Assembly: GCA_963741055.1 (NCBI GenBank)
Contig: CAVUGU010000007.1
Location: 1-64,000 of the forward strand
Length of the DNA stretch: 64,000 nt
Origin: Bog-756 sp963741055
GTDB lineage: Bacteria > Actinomycetota > Acidimicrobiia > Acidimicrobiales > RAAP-2
Direction: 5' to 3'
Below are positions 30,255 to 37,438 of this stretch, one piece after another. The first letter of the stretch is position 1. Every line of letters begins with the position of its first letter. A model generated the notes under the pieces. The model made no database searches. It was given only the letters and a program-made list of their open reading frames with translations, and was not told the DNA's origin. The position numbers and the translations under genes are program-made.

Positions 30255-30299
30255 TTCAGCTTCCGAGAGTTCAATGGGGCTTTGATCGCCCCGGCTGAA
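30255..30299. terminator. nested inverted repeat between convergent genes
   Basis: TTCAGC (30255-30260) pairs with GCTGAA (30294-30299), and inside it GGGGC (30276-30280) pairs with GCCCC (30288-30292). It lies between the aldehyde dehydrogenase stop and the stop of the convergent TetR-like gene and probably terminates both. Confidence 0.5.
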
Positions 30300-30310
30300 G
30301 CAAGGCCCAG

Positions 30311-31156
30311 TTAGCGCTTCCGTGGAAGCCGCGACGGCTCCGGCGGCAGGCTGTCGGAGCCGTCGAGAGAGGATGGCTCCGCGTCCTCGGGTCGCACCCA
30401 ATCGGGGTCGAGCTCATAGAACTGTTTGGTGAGGGCATCGAACGCAATGCCCAACAGTGTCCATTCCTGGTCTTCGCCATCGCGTCCCGTAGGTCGACAA
30501 ATGCCGTTCATCTGTGCAGAATCCACCCGGTCGCGCAAGACACAGCCCTCGGCAAGGGCCGCTGCAGCGATTGTGAACTGACGAGTGGTGACACCGGGTA
30601 GAAGCCGGTAACCGAGAAGGCCGAGGAGCGCCGTATAGATCCCCTCCATCTGCTCGGTGACGTCTGAGTAGGAAGCCTGAAGCGCTTCGTCAACCCGTCG
30701 TCGACGTTCGGGCGCGGAGCCCACCGCCGTGATCGCCCACATTCCGATCCAGAGCGACCAGTCCGTCGATTGCCGAAGGGTGTCCATGTGAACGGCACTC
30801 GCGACTCGGCACAGCTCCTGGAGGGACCATCTTCTCGATTTCTCAGAGGTCGTGTCCAAACTTACAATGAGTGGCGCCACCAAATCGAGTGACGCCTGAA
30901 CCTCGACGTTGCTGTCGTCGGCCGCAATCGTCGCCAACACTTCCGTTTGGTACTCGAACTGATTCTTCCAAATTCGTCCGATAATCGACGCATTGGTGAA
31001 CCGAATTCCGAAATCGGAATCGACCCGTTCGCAAACTCTCTTGAGAGTGAGAACCTCCCCCGTGCCCAAACCTTCCTCGCGCAAAATGGCGCGACCAGCT
31101 TCAATGAACATCTTGCGGGTGTCGTCCCTGCTGACCTTCGGGCGACGGGTGGTCAC
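30311..31156 (-). CDS. atypical TetR-like regulator, paralog 2
   Basis: A 281-residue paralog of the protein at 18889-19701, with the same unusual helix-turn-helix (LTLKRVCERVDSDFGIRFTN and then ASIIGRIWKNQFEYQTEV) and the same C-terminal signature (RPTGRDGEDQEWTLLGIAFD, then ELDPDW). The GTG start at 31156 has GGAGG upstream; longer frames contain no conserved sequence. It converges on the aldehyde dehydrogenase, which makes that gene a candidate target. Regulatory function is inferred. Confidence 0.75.
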   Translation of the reverse strand: MTTRRPKVSRDDTRKMFIEAGRAILREEGLGTGEVLTLKRVCERVDSDFGIRFTNASIIGRIWKNQFEYQTEVLATIAADDSNVEVQASLDLVAPLIVSLDTTSEKSRRWSLQELCRVASAVHMDTLRQSTDWSLWIGMWAITAVGSAPERRRRVDEALQASYSDVTEQMEGIYTALLGLLGYRLLPGVTTRQFTIAAAALAEGCVLRDRVDSAQMNGICRPTGRDGEDQEWTLLGIAFDALTKQFYELDPDWVRPEDAEPSSLDGSDSLPPEPSRLPRKR

Positions 31157-31482
31157 TGGTGATTCCTCCGTGCACCAGCCTAATCTCACCGAAAAATGAA
31201 CAGGTTGAATGACGCGGATGCGGTTCGGCTCCGCGCCCCCCACTCCCTTGCTTTGCCCGACCGAACCAATAGTCGTGAGATCCCTCACTGGGTCAACTCG
31301 GGCCGTGTGATGGAAAGGTGTCAACGCCCGCGTTCGTGGACCCTCTCGCGCCATCGATTCGCGCGCGGCGAGCTTCCCGGGAACGACATTCGGAGCCGCG
31401 ACCTGAGCGAGGGAGTGGGGATCCCTGCCTGTCCTTCGTAATGGATCGGGTGGAGCTGCCTCAGAGTCCCGGAAGGGCAGTA

Positions 31483-31497
31483 GCAACTCTCAGTTGC
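31483..31497. promoter_or_regulatory. palindrome GCAACT-ctc-AGTTGC, candidate operator A
   Basis: A 15-bp inverted repeat of the same core as the four other sites in this window (31570, 31595, 34026 and 34051). It lacks the outer T/A pair present in the others and lies about 85 bases upstream of the twin pair. Confidence 0.55.
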
Positions 31498-31569
31498 AAT
31501 TAAGACAGCTTCTAGCCATCTGTCTGCTTGTGGCTCCCCGAATCCGGTCGCTGCCCCCGTGGAGTGCCG

Positions 31570-31586
31570 TGCAACTTGAAGTTGCA
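31570..31586. promoter_or_regulatory. palindrome TGCAACT-tga-AGTTGCA, candidate operator B
   Basis: A perfect 17-bp inverted repeat with a 3-base centre. Its centre is 25 bp from that of the next copy, which is about two and a half helical turns. Confidence 0.65.
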
Positions 31587-31593
31587 TTTGCTA

Positions 31594-31622
31594 TTGCAAC
31601 TTAGAGTTGCATCAGGTATGGT
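31594..31622 (+). promoter_or_regulatory. putative promoter overlapping a palindrome (copy 1)
   Basis: TTGCAA (31594-31599), a 17-base spacer and TATGGT (31617-31622) look like -35 and -10 elements. The -35 falls inside the second palindrome TGCAACT-tag-AGTTGCA (31595-31611), so binding there would block polymerase. The same arrangement recurs at 34050-34078. The TATGGT also contains an ATG (31618) that opens an 18-codon ORF, so one of the two readings may be fortuitous. Confidence 0.45.
31595..31611. promoter_or_regulatory. palindrome TGCAACT-tag-AGTTGCA, candidate operator C
   Basis: A perfect 17-bp inverted repeat, the right-hand member of the twin pair in the first regulatory module, 6 bases upstream of an ATG. 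Confidence 0.65.
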
Positions 31623-31674
31623 GACGGTCAGGCGGGAACCGGTTGTCAGGCGGGAACCGGCGGTGTGGACCTGA
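31618..31674 (+). CDS. possible 18-residue ORF, module copy 1
   Basis: Reads MVTVRREPVVRREPAVWT from ATG 31618 to TGA 31672-31674, 6 bases after palindrome C and with no separate ribosome-binding site. Its first ten codons correspond to those of a 35-codon ORF at the second module copy (MVALRREPVI...). Three of the six differing codons are synonymous. Direct repeats of GTCAGGCGGGAACCGG (31627-31642 and 31645-31660) create its internal repeat. It could be a leader peptide or the remnant 5' end of a lost gene. Confidence 0.25.
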   Translation: MVTVRREPVVRREPAVWT

Positions 31675-31695
31675 CAGGCCGTAGGGGCCTGTCGG
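31671..31695 (+). terminator. hairpin at the end of module copy 1
   Basis: GACAGGCC (31673-31680) pairs perfectly with GGCCTGTC (31686-31693) around GTAGG, extended by further pairs and followed by a C-rich tract. It is placed to end a short transcript from the putative promoter at 31594-31622. Confidence 0.4.
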
Positions 31696-31760
31696 CGTCC
31701 CCCCGCCGAGAGCAATCACTGGGCAGCTGGTCGCACCCGCCCAAGACCCTCGCATCCGCC

Positions 31761-32555
31761 TCAGCCCTGGTGGCGCTCCAGCCCATCCGCCTGCGTGAAG
31801 TCCGGGTCTGGTTCGAGGAACTGATGGGCGAGAGCCTCCATCCCGACAGCGTAGAGAGACCATTCCTGGTTCTCTCCATTGGGGCCAGTGGGCCGGATCG
31901 TCATCTCGACGCGGTCACTCACCAGTTGACGAAGTGCGCATCCTTCGGCGAAGGCAATGGCTGCCGTGCTGAAGTCGTCCATCGTCCAGGGATGCCGGAT
32001 CCGAACTCCGAGCAGGCCGCTCAGAACGGTGAAGTTGTCACTCCAAAATCTGGTGACCGAGACGTACCCGTCCGCGAGAGCCTCCTTGATTCGCGCCCGC
32101 AGGTCCGGCTGCGCCGAGCTATTCGCCATCGCAACGACACTGAGCCAGAGCGCCCAGTTGGTTGATTGGTCGATGGCGGCACTGCTTGCGTTGCCTTCAA
32201 CCCGACACACCTGACGAAGAGCCTCCGCTCGGGACTCTGGGGTCGTCATGTCCAGAGCCGCCAACATTGCGATCACGCGCACTCCGCTGCCCTGTGCCCG
32301 ACGCGCCTCGTCCCGCGCGATGCTGACCAACACGTCCGCCTGAAACTCGGCCTGATTCTCCCAAATGCGACCGATCACCGATGCGTTGGTGACCCTCACG
32401 CCCGTCTTCGCTTCCATCCGATCGAAGACTCTCTTGAAGGTCAGATTGCTCGAGCCAGCCTCAAGTCCCTCTGTGAGCACGATCTCGCGGCCCTCTTCGA
32501 CGAGTGTCGTGCGTAACTCCTGTCGGCTTCGCCTGGTCGGCTGCAATGTAGCCAT
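31761..32555 (-). CDS. atypical TetR-like regulator, paralog 3
   Basis: A 264-residue paralog of the three others, with LTFKRVFDRMEAKTGVRVTN and then ASVIGRIWENQAEFQADV at the N-terminus and RPTGPNGENQEWSLYAVGME and FLEPDPDF at the C-terminus. The ATG at 32555 gives the short basic N-terminus seen in its relatives. Its 3' end lies just beyond the first twin-palindrome module and its 5' end faces paralog 4 across a 434-base divergent region. DNA binding is inferred from fold resemblance. Confidence 0.75.
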   Translation of the reverse strand: MATLQPTRRSRQELRTTLVEEGREIVLTEGLEAGSSNLTFKRVFDRMEAKTGVRVTNASVIGRIWENQAEFQADVLVSIARDEARRAQGSGVRVIAMLAALDMTTPESRAEALRQVCRVEGNASSAAIDQSTNWALWLSVVAMANSSAQPDLRARIKEALADGYVSVTRFWSDNFTVLSGLLGVRIRHPWTMDDFSTAAIAFAEGCALRQLVSDRVEMTIRPTGPNGENQEWSLYAVGMEALAHQFLEPDPDFTQADGLERHQG

Positions 32556-32989
32556 CGTTCCGGATCCCGAAGCCTCTTCCAGGTAGTTGGCACGGGCGCT
32601 ACTGCGGCCAATGAGGCATCGACCCACCTTCCGCACCTCTACTTCCCCAATACTAAGTCACTATCGACTACATCGGCCCGTGACAACAGTTGCTCGGTCC
32701 GCACCCACGCTGCGAGCCCTGAGCGTGGTGGTTCGCTTCGCTGACAGCGACAAACCTCGATTGACTCAACGGCTCCGACGGAGAGACCGACGAAGGCGGG
32801 TGAGGCTCGAGCCATTCAGCGTGTACATCCACTCGCGGAGAGCATGAACTCCCTGTTCACGAGGGCCGGACGATACTTTGAGATCTACAGGACTCCGCGA
32901 ACCGGGATGTAGAGTCGCCATGTGATCCATCGCCGTACAACCGAGTCGAGAACGCCGTGCGACCAATCTTGGGTGCCGGCAGGACGGCG
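32556..32989. other. divergent intergenic region between two TetR-like genes
   Basis: This 434-base region must hold the promoters of paralogs 3 and 4. I find no copy of the TGCAACT palindrome here. A weak 6-bp inverted repeat (CACGCT...AGCGTG) lies near 32710. No gene is supported. Confidence 0.35.
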
Positions 32990-33814
32990 ATGACCACAAC
33001 GCGTCGCCGGAAGCTCACTCGCGATGAGTTGCGTGCGCTCTTTATCGAAGCTGGCCGTGCCATCGTGCGCGAAGACGGGTTGGGCACGGGAGGCGAGATG
33101 CTCACTCTCAAGCGAGCGCGCGAACGAGTCCAAACCAAAGAAGGTATTTACGTAACCAATGCTTCGATCATCGGTCGCGTCTGGAAGAGCCAAGCGGAGT
33201 TCGCGACCGACGTTTTGGTGAGCATCGCAGGCGCTTACAGTTCGACCGAGATCGAGAACACCCTGATGGCGGTTGCTCCCATTCTCACGAGTGTCGACAG
33301 CTCCTCTGAAGACTCTCGGAGGTCGGCGCTGCGCGAATTGTGCCGTGTCGGGAGCGCCGTCCAGATGGAGTCCCTCCGCCATTCACAGGAGTTCTCTCGG
33401 TGGATCGCCGTTTGGGCGCTGACGGCGATTGGCCCCGAGTCCGAAAACAGCCTCCGGATCGAATCGGCGCTTGAAGAGTCCTACGAATCAGTAACAAAAC
33501 ATCTGGACGCCATCTACCAGCTGATTCTGGACCTCTTGGGTTATCGCCTCCGATACGGTTTGACGGTTCGCCAGTTCACGATCGCTGCCGAGGCACTGAC
33601 TGAAGGGCTCCTTCTTCGCGAGCGGATGAACGCCGAACACTTTGACGGCATCGTGCGCCCTTCAGGTCCTGGTAGGGCGAGTCAAGAGTGGAGCCTGCTG
33701 GGCCTTGCGGTCGACGCCCTGTCCGAGGCGTTCTTCGAACTCGACCCCGACTGGGAACCGTCGACAACGGACGGCGCCGTCGAGCCGTCCGCTCTCACTG
33801 ATCACGTTTCCTGA
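32990..33814 (+). CDS. atypical TetR-like regulator, paralog 4
   Basis: A 274-residue paralog. The N-terminal helices read LTLKRARERVQTKEGIYVTN and then ASIIGRVWKSQAEFATDV. The C-terminal signature is slightly degenerate (RPSGPGRASQEWSLLGLAVD, then FFELDPDW). The ATG at 32990 has AGGA six bases upstream. It is divergent from paralog 3, with the second twin-palindrome module downstream of it. Paralog 2 resembles it more than the other two do (both share EAGRAI, LGYR and FELDPDW-type segments), which suggests local duplication. Confidence 0.75.
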   Translation: MTTTRRRKLTRDELRALFIEAGRAIVREDGLGTGGEMLTLKRARERVQTKEGIYVTNASIIGRVWKSQAEFATDVLVSIAGAYSSTEIENTLMAVAPILTSVDSSSEDSRRSALRELCRVGSAVQMESLRHSQEFSRWIAVWALTAIGPESENSLRIESALEESYESVTKHLDAIYQLILDLLGYRLRYGLTVRQFTIAAEALTEGLLLRERMNAEHFDGIVRPSGPGRASQEWSLLGLAVDALSEAFFELDPDWEPSTTDGAVEPSALTDHVS

Positions 33815-34025
33815 GGAACGACCAGGGAGATCTCCTCGCTTCGATTTCCGTCAATGGTTCGTCGGTAGCCGGAGCAGAGAGCGGGAGCGGGGCTGGGCCA
33901 CTGCCCTCTACGTAAGTCAGCCAGCTCAACCGTCTCGCACTGGCTCTGGGAAGCTCCCGATGAGAATCCCCAGTTCAAGGCCTAGGACAGGATGCGGGAC
34001 TCGCGCTCGACGCCTGCCTATCACC

Positions 34026-34042
34026 TGCAACTCCGAGTTGCA
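34026..34042. promoter_or_regulatory. palindrome TGCAACT-ccg-AGTTGCA, candidate operator D
   Basis: A perfect 17-bp inverted repeat in the second module; its centre is exactly 25 bp from that of the neighbouring copy, as in the first module. Confidence 0.65.
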
Positions 34043-34049
34043 TTGTCCC

Positions 34050-34078
34050 TTGCAACTCGGAGTTGCACTCGCTATGGT
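34050..34078 (+). promoter_or_regulatory. putative promoter overlapping a palindrome (copy 2)
   Basis: TTGCAA (34050-34055), 17 bases, TATGGT (34073-34078): the same elements and spacing as copy 1. Both copies then have eight bases and GGCGGGRRCCGGTT. It faces the membrane-protein gene that starts at 34257. Confidence 0.45.
34051..34067. promoter_or_regulatory. palindrome TGCAACT-cgg-AGTTGCA, candidate operator E
   Basis: A perfect 17-bp inverted repeat overlapping the putative -35 element of the second module; 6 bases separate it from the ATG at 34074. Confidence 0.65.
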
Positions 34079-34181
34079 TGCCCTTCGGCGGGAGCCGGTT
34101 ATCCAGGCGACAGGCGGAGACAGAGTTTCTTTTTTCAGCCGTCAGCCTGTGCGGGCGTCGCCGTTCGGCGACGTGGTTTGA
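34074..34181 (+). CDS. possible 35-residue ORF, module copy 2
   Basis: Begins MVALRREPVI and continues to GDVV before TGA 34179-34181. It parallels the short ORF at 31618 over its first ten codons and then diverges. No ribosome-binding site is separable from the palindrome. It overlaps the nested inverted repeat at 34126-34196. It may be a leader peptide or an eroded gene start. Confidence 0.25.
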   Translation: MVALRREPVIQATGGDRVSFFSRQPVRASPFGDVV

Positions 34182-34196
34182 CAGGCAAAAAAGAAA
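34126..34196. repeat. nested inverted repeat with T-rich and A-rich outer arms
   Basis: Three concentric arms: TTTCTTTTTT (34126-34135) with AAAAAAGAAA (34187-34196), GCCTGT (34145-34150) with ACAGGC (34181-34186), and CGTCGCC (34156-34162) with GGCGACG (34167-34173). The T-run is on the 5' side and the A-run on the 3' side of the plus strand, opposite to a normal bidirectional terminator. It lies between the second module and the membrane-protein gene and could shape its mRNA leader. Confidence 0.55.
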
Positions 34197-34256
34197 GGCG
34201 AACAAGGGCCCCTCGGTGGCGCCAGACCGCTACCGAGGCACTCCGAGAGGTGCACC

Positions 34257-34736
34257 ATGGTGAATGGTGAACAGTACGCCGCAACTTCTTGGCGACATCA
34301 GTCTCGCCGTCGGTACGACGGCTTCCGTGTCCCGGCAATGGTTCTCGTGGCCGGCGCCATCATCTTCGAGGGATACGCCCAGCTCGGAGCGATCGGCTCG
34401 CCGGTATATCTTCGAGGTTCCATGGCTGTGGCGCTTTTCTCTGGGGCAAGCCTCATCGTCATCACCCTGGTTGACGATTCGGCCGGCGGTCGCCACCATC
34501 AGAGCTCGGTACGATCTCTTGTCGTCGCTCGAGCGCTGCTTTTCACCGCGACGTTCGCGGTGTTCCTCCTTCCCCGGCCTGTTGGTTCGCGAACGCTCGG
34601 AGCCAGCGACCTCTTGGTCGCGCTCGGCGTTCTGGTATCGGCCGTACTGGATGAGCGAAGCGCGTCTTGTCGTCCTCCGATGCTCGACCGTCTCTCGAGC
34701 CTCTCTCTAAGCCCTGAGCATCGCCCGCCGTTCTGA
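34257..34736 (+). CDS. small hypothetical membrane protein
   Basis: A 159-residue protein with about four hydrophobic segments (VPAMVLVAGAIIFEGYAQLG, RGSMAVALFSGASLIVITLV, ARALLFTATFAVFLLP, GASDLLVALGVLVSAVL) and charged ends. The ATG has AGAGG upstream. I do not recognise the family. It is the first full-length gene downstream of the second twin-palindrome module and so may be what that module controls. Confidence 0.6.
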   Translation: MVNGEQYAATSWRHQSRRRYDGFRVPAMVLVAGAIIFEGYAQLGAIGSPVYLRGSMAVALFSGASLIVITLVDDSAGGRHHQSSVRSLVVARALLFTATFAVFLLPRPVGSRTLGASDLLVALGVLVSAVLDERSASCRPPMLDRLSSLSLSPEHRPPF

Positions 34737-34938
34737 GCTTCAGTCCGCCGAATCGTCGTCTCCGGCCCCGTGACCTGAATGTCTTCCGGTCGATGCCGAG
34801 AGGTGCGCGGACTCGACCAGGCCAATCAGTCGGTCTTTGCGCCACAACGATGTGGAATTACAGTCGTCACCGTGAAACCGGTTCCCGGCAAGAGCGGTCC
34901 ATCGCTGGGCGTTCGCGGATGATCGCCGACCACGTTCA

Positions 34939-35283
34939 ATGAGCGATTCGTCCATTGTTCCTGACGTACCACCCAGCGGAACCGGCTGCGTCGAGTGCCT
35001 GGACTCTGGTGGTTGGTGGCTTCACCTCCGCCGGTGTGCGCAGTGCGGGCATATTGGGTGTTGTGACAACTCGCCTAGCCAACATGCCACCGCTCACGCA
35101 CGCTCGTCCGGTCACGCCGTTATCCGAAGCTTCGAGCCTGGCGAAGACTGGTTCTGGAGCTACACCACGAATGAGTTCTTCGAGGGGCCCCGGCTTGCAC
35201 CACCAGAGCATCACCCCACCGATCAACCCGTACCGGGACCGGCCGGACGTGTCCCGTCAAATTGGCGGGACCTACTGCATTGA
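34939..35283 (+). CDS. UBP-type zinc finger domain protein
   Basis: A 114-residue protein built around a ZnF-UBP: GCVECLDSGGWWLHLRRCAQ then CGHIGCCDNSPSQHATAHAR and SGHAVIRSFEPGEDWFW. The spaced cysteines and histidines match the three-zinc finger known from ubiquitin hydrolases. Stand-alone versions occur in actinobacteria, where their ligand is unknown. An oxidoreductase or response-regulator partner often lies nearby in other genomes, but none is obvious here. Confidence 0.8.
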   Translation: MSDSSIVPDVPPSGTGCVECLDSGGWWLHLRRCAQCGHIGCCDNSPSQHATAHARSSGHAVIRSFEPGEDWFWSYTTNEFFEGPRLAPPEHHPTDQPVPGPAGRVPSNWRDLLH

Positions 35284-35322
35284 AACCACAGATCTGAGCG
35301 GTCTTGCAAGGGGGTGGGTTCC

Positions 35323-35667
35323 ATGACACCGGAAGAAGCAGTCCGTGCGTTCTTTGCTGCCTAGACCGAAGGTCAACCGGACCGGTTCGACGAGATCGTG
35401 TCGTCCGATTACGTCGACTAGAGCCACACCCCGCCCGGCCTCTGACCGCGGGGTGCGAGGGACGACTATGACCACGCTGTCCAGATCGCCGGCGGAGTGA
35501 TTCAGTACGACATCGATGCCTTGGTAGCCCGCGAAGACACCGTCGCAGCGGTCTGGACCGGCCACTTGCCCAACGGATCGGACTACCGCGGCCTGAGCCT
35601 CTACCTGGTCATCGACGGAAAGGTCGCCGAGACGCGCCACGACCTGATCGGTCCACGGCCGGCTTGA
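35323..35667 (+). pseudogene. SnoaL-like polyketide-cyclase-fold protein with three in-frame stops
   Basis: One continuous 114-codon frame from ATG 35323 to TGA 35665 is interrupted by TAG (35362-35364), TAG (35419-35421) and TGA (35443-35445). Between them it reads as a SnoaL/ester-cyclase-like protein: PEEAVRAFFAA, TEGQPDRFDEIVSSDYVD, then a C-terminal half ARDDYDHAVQIAGGVIQYDI and YRGLSLYLVIDGKVAETRHD with an intact family pattern. Each stop is one transition from a plausible sense codon (TGG, CAG and CGA). There is no frameshift. GGGG before the ATG is a possible ribosome-binding site. Loss appears recent, because the rest of the protein remains recognisable. Confidence 0.7.
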
Positions 35668-35903
35668 ACTACCGGAGCAACGTCAGCGCCCACTAGACAG
35701 CACGGACTTTGATCGATCCGGCCAACACCGACCGGGTCGACTCATCTCACACGTTCTCGTCTCATCTCGTACCCTCTTGCTCCTTCGGAGATCAGGAACG
35801 AACTCGACGAATCGGGTCGACCACCCGGTGCACCATTCCGAAGAGCCGAAACAGGCCCGCTCGTCGCGCGCAGCGATGGACTCCTACGGCTCGTAGTCGT
35901 ACC

Positions 35904-36347
35904 ATGAGCGTGGACGACATCGAAAGGGTTCTGGAGTTGGCTGAGCTCGGCTCTATTTCGCGGAGAACCTTTCTTCGTTCCACTACCGCGATCGCATTGC
36001 TGAGCGCAGTGCCCTTTGGGCTTTCAAAACGGTTTGCTCGGCTCCTCCCTGTTTCGCTGGCCCGATCGACCTTCTCGCCGCTCCTCGGACAGAGCTTCCG
36101 GGTGACGGGTGGGGCCTACCTCGCCAACTTGGTCCTCGACGAGGTCAACGACCTCTCCCCGGTCAGCAAGATCGAGGACGAGCATCGATTTTCACTGATC
36201 TTCACTGGACCCCCGCACGGTCCGAGGATCGATGAGATCGCAGAGTTCCGTCACGAAGATGTCGGAGCGTTCTCCATGTTTGTTACACCGGTGGACCGGG
36301 TCGCGAATGCGACCCAATACGAAGCGGTCGTCAACCGCAACGAATGA
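35904..36347 (+). CDS. DUF6916-like domain protein with twin-arginine-type N-terminus
   Basis: A 147-residue protein. The N-terminus (LGSISRRTFLRSTTAIALLS) has the twin-arginine and hydrophobic core of a Tat signal. The rest resembles DUF6916: SPLLGQSFRVTGGAYLANLV, then FSLIFTGPPHG, FRHEDVGAFSMFVTPV and a terminal YEAVVNR. A related domain is encoded at 37417-37713. It starts a four-gene same-strand cluster with a tail-collar protein and a GNAT enzyme. Family members have no established function; occurrence with tail-collar proteins suggests a joint surface or tail-like structure. The start is chosen at the ATG before the Tat motif. Confidence 0.65.
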   Translation: MSVDDIERVLELAELGSISRRTFLRSTTAIALLSAVPFGLSKRFARLLPVSLARSTFSPLLGQSFRVTGGAYLANLVLDEVNDLSPVSKIEDEHRFSLIFTGPPHGPRIDEIAEFRHEDVGAFSMFVTPVDRVANATQYEAVVNRNE

Positions 36348-36369
36348 CTAAGAGAACAGGGAGGCGACC

Positions 36370-36888
36370 TTGTCAGAACCATTCATAGGCGAGATCAGGC
36401 TGTTCGGATTCAACTTTGCGCCGATTGGTTGGGCGATGTGCGCGGGGCAGCTCCTTCCTATCTCGCAGAACACAGCTCTGTTCAGCCTCCTTGGCACGAC
36501 CTATGGAGGCAATGGGACGAGCAACTTTGCCCTGCCCGACCTCAGAGGACGTGTCCCTGTTTCGCAGGGCCAAGGGTTGGGTCTCTCCTCGTACATCATG
36601 GGCGAGCTCGAGGGGAGTGAAACCGTGACACTGAGCGCGGCTCAGCTTCCCGCCCACAACCACCTGGTTCGGGCCAATGACAGCAAAGGCACCACGAAAA
36701 CCGTGGCCGGCAACGTCTTGGCGCTCGGGAAGAAGGACGAGTTCGCGACTGCGCCGGACTCCAGTACCGTCATGAACTCAGCGATGATCGAGAGCGCTGG
36801 GGAGGATGAGCCCGTCAACAACCTGCAACCTCTGCTGGTCGTGAACGCCTGTATCGCGCTCTCCGGGGTATTCCCGTCCCGAAGTTGA
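36370..36888 (+). CDS. phage tail collar domain protein (MdpB/microcystin-dependent-protein type)
   Basis: A 172-residue protein beginning EPFIGEIRLFGFNFAPIGWA then CAGQLLPISQNTALFSLLGT, the hallmark of tail-collar/MdpB proteins, with NFALPDLRGRVPV and LSAAQLPAHNH and the C-terminal INACIALSG-like end (NACIALSGVFP). Tail collar domains trimerise in phage tail fibres; bacterial stand-alone copies are of unknown use. TTG start with GGAGG upstream. No capsid, tail tube or sheath gene is nearby, so this is not a prophage fragment in any obvious sense. Confidence 0.88.
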   Translation: MSEPFIGEIRLFGFNFAPIGWAMCAGQLLPISQNTALFSLLGTTYGGNGTSNFALPDLRGRVPVSQGQGLGLSSYIMGELEGSETVTLSAAQLPAHNHLVRANDSKGTTKTVAGNVLALGKKDEFATAPDSSTVMNSAMIESAGEDEPVNNLQPLLVVNACIALSGVFPSRS

Positions 36889-36943
36889 CAGCCTCGCGTT
36901 CGGCTCGGTTTCGGGGAACATCCGGCGTAGCTTCCACGGTCTC

Positions 36944-37438
36944 ATGACCCAACGCATAGGAACCCGCCAAACCCGTCTTCCTGAAGATCTCGAGTTCCTG
37001 CAACTGGTCTACGCATCGACACGAGAGGAGGACCTGAGACTTCTTGGCTGGTCCACCGACGACGCAGCAGGTCAGTCGTTCGTCGAGATGCAGTTCGCAG
37101 CTCAGACGAGTCACTATGCGCGCGTTTGGGCATCTGCACGCTCGATGGTAATCCTTGTAAACGGGCAAGCGGCCGGCCGGTTCATCACAGACCCGTCGGG
37201 CGAAAGGATCCACATCGTCGACCTCTCGCTTCTGCCGCGCTATCGAGGCGCCGGCGTTGCCGGGACGCTCATCAGACGACTCCTCCGAGATGCAGACGCC
37301 TCGGCACTCCCCGTCACCTGTGACGTGGTGATCGGCAACGATGCCCAAGGTTTTTGGGAGCATCTCGGCTTCAGGGTCCGCACTCTCGGAAGCGGGTATA
37401 TGGCTATGGAGCGGCCGTGCGAGACCTCGCTCGGTTGA
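36944..37438 (+). CDS. GNAT family N-acetyltransferase
   Basis: A 164-residue acyl-CoA-dependent acetyltransferase. The acetyl-CoA-binding motif A is visible as DLSLLPRYRGAGVAGTLIRR (R/Q-x-x-G-x-G/A) and the C-terminal FWEHLGFRV is motif B. The gene lies between the tail-collar gene and a DUF6916 gene and overlaps the start of the latter by 22 bases, implying co-expression. The acceptor is unknown; acetylation of the tail-collar or DUF6916 product is a conjecture. Confidence 0.82.
   Translation: MTQRIGTRQTRLPEDLEFLQLVYASTREEDLRLLGWSTDDAAGQSFVEMQFAAQTSHYARVWASARSMVILVNGQAAGRFITDPSGERIHIVDLSLLPRYRGAGVAGTLIRRLLRDADASALPVTCDVVIGNDAQGFWEHLGFRVRTLGSGYMAMERPCETSLG

Noticed and set aside
35323..35667. 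Stop-codon recoding as an explanation of the in-frame stops.
   Set aside because: Both TAG and TGA occur, and nearby genes use both as ordinary terminators; no suppressor tRNA is seen.
36370..36888. Prophage or contractile injection system suggested by the tail-collar gene.
   Set aside because: No sheath, tube, baseplate, ATPase or lysis genes are nearby.
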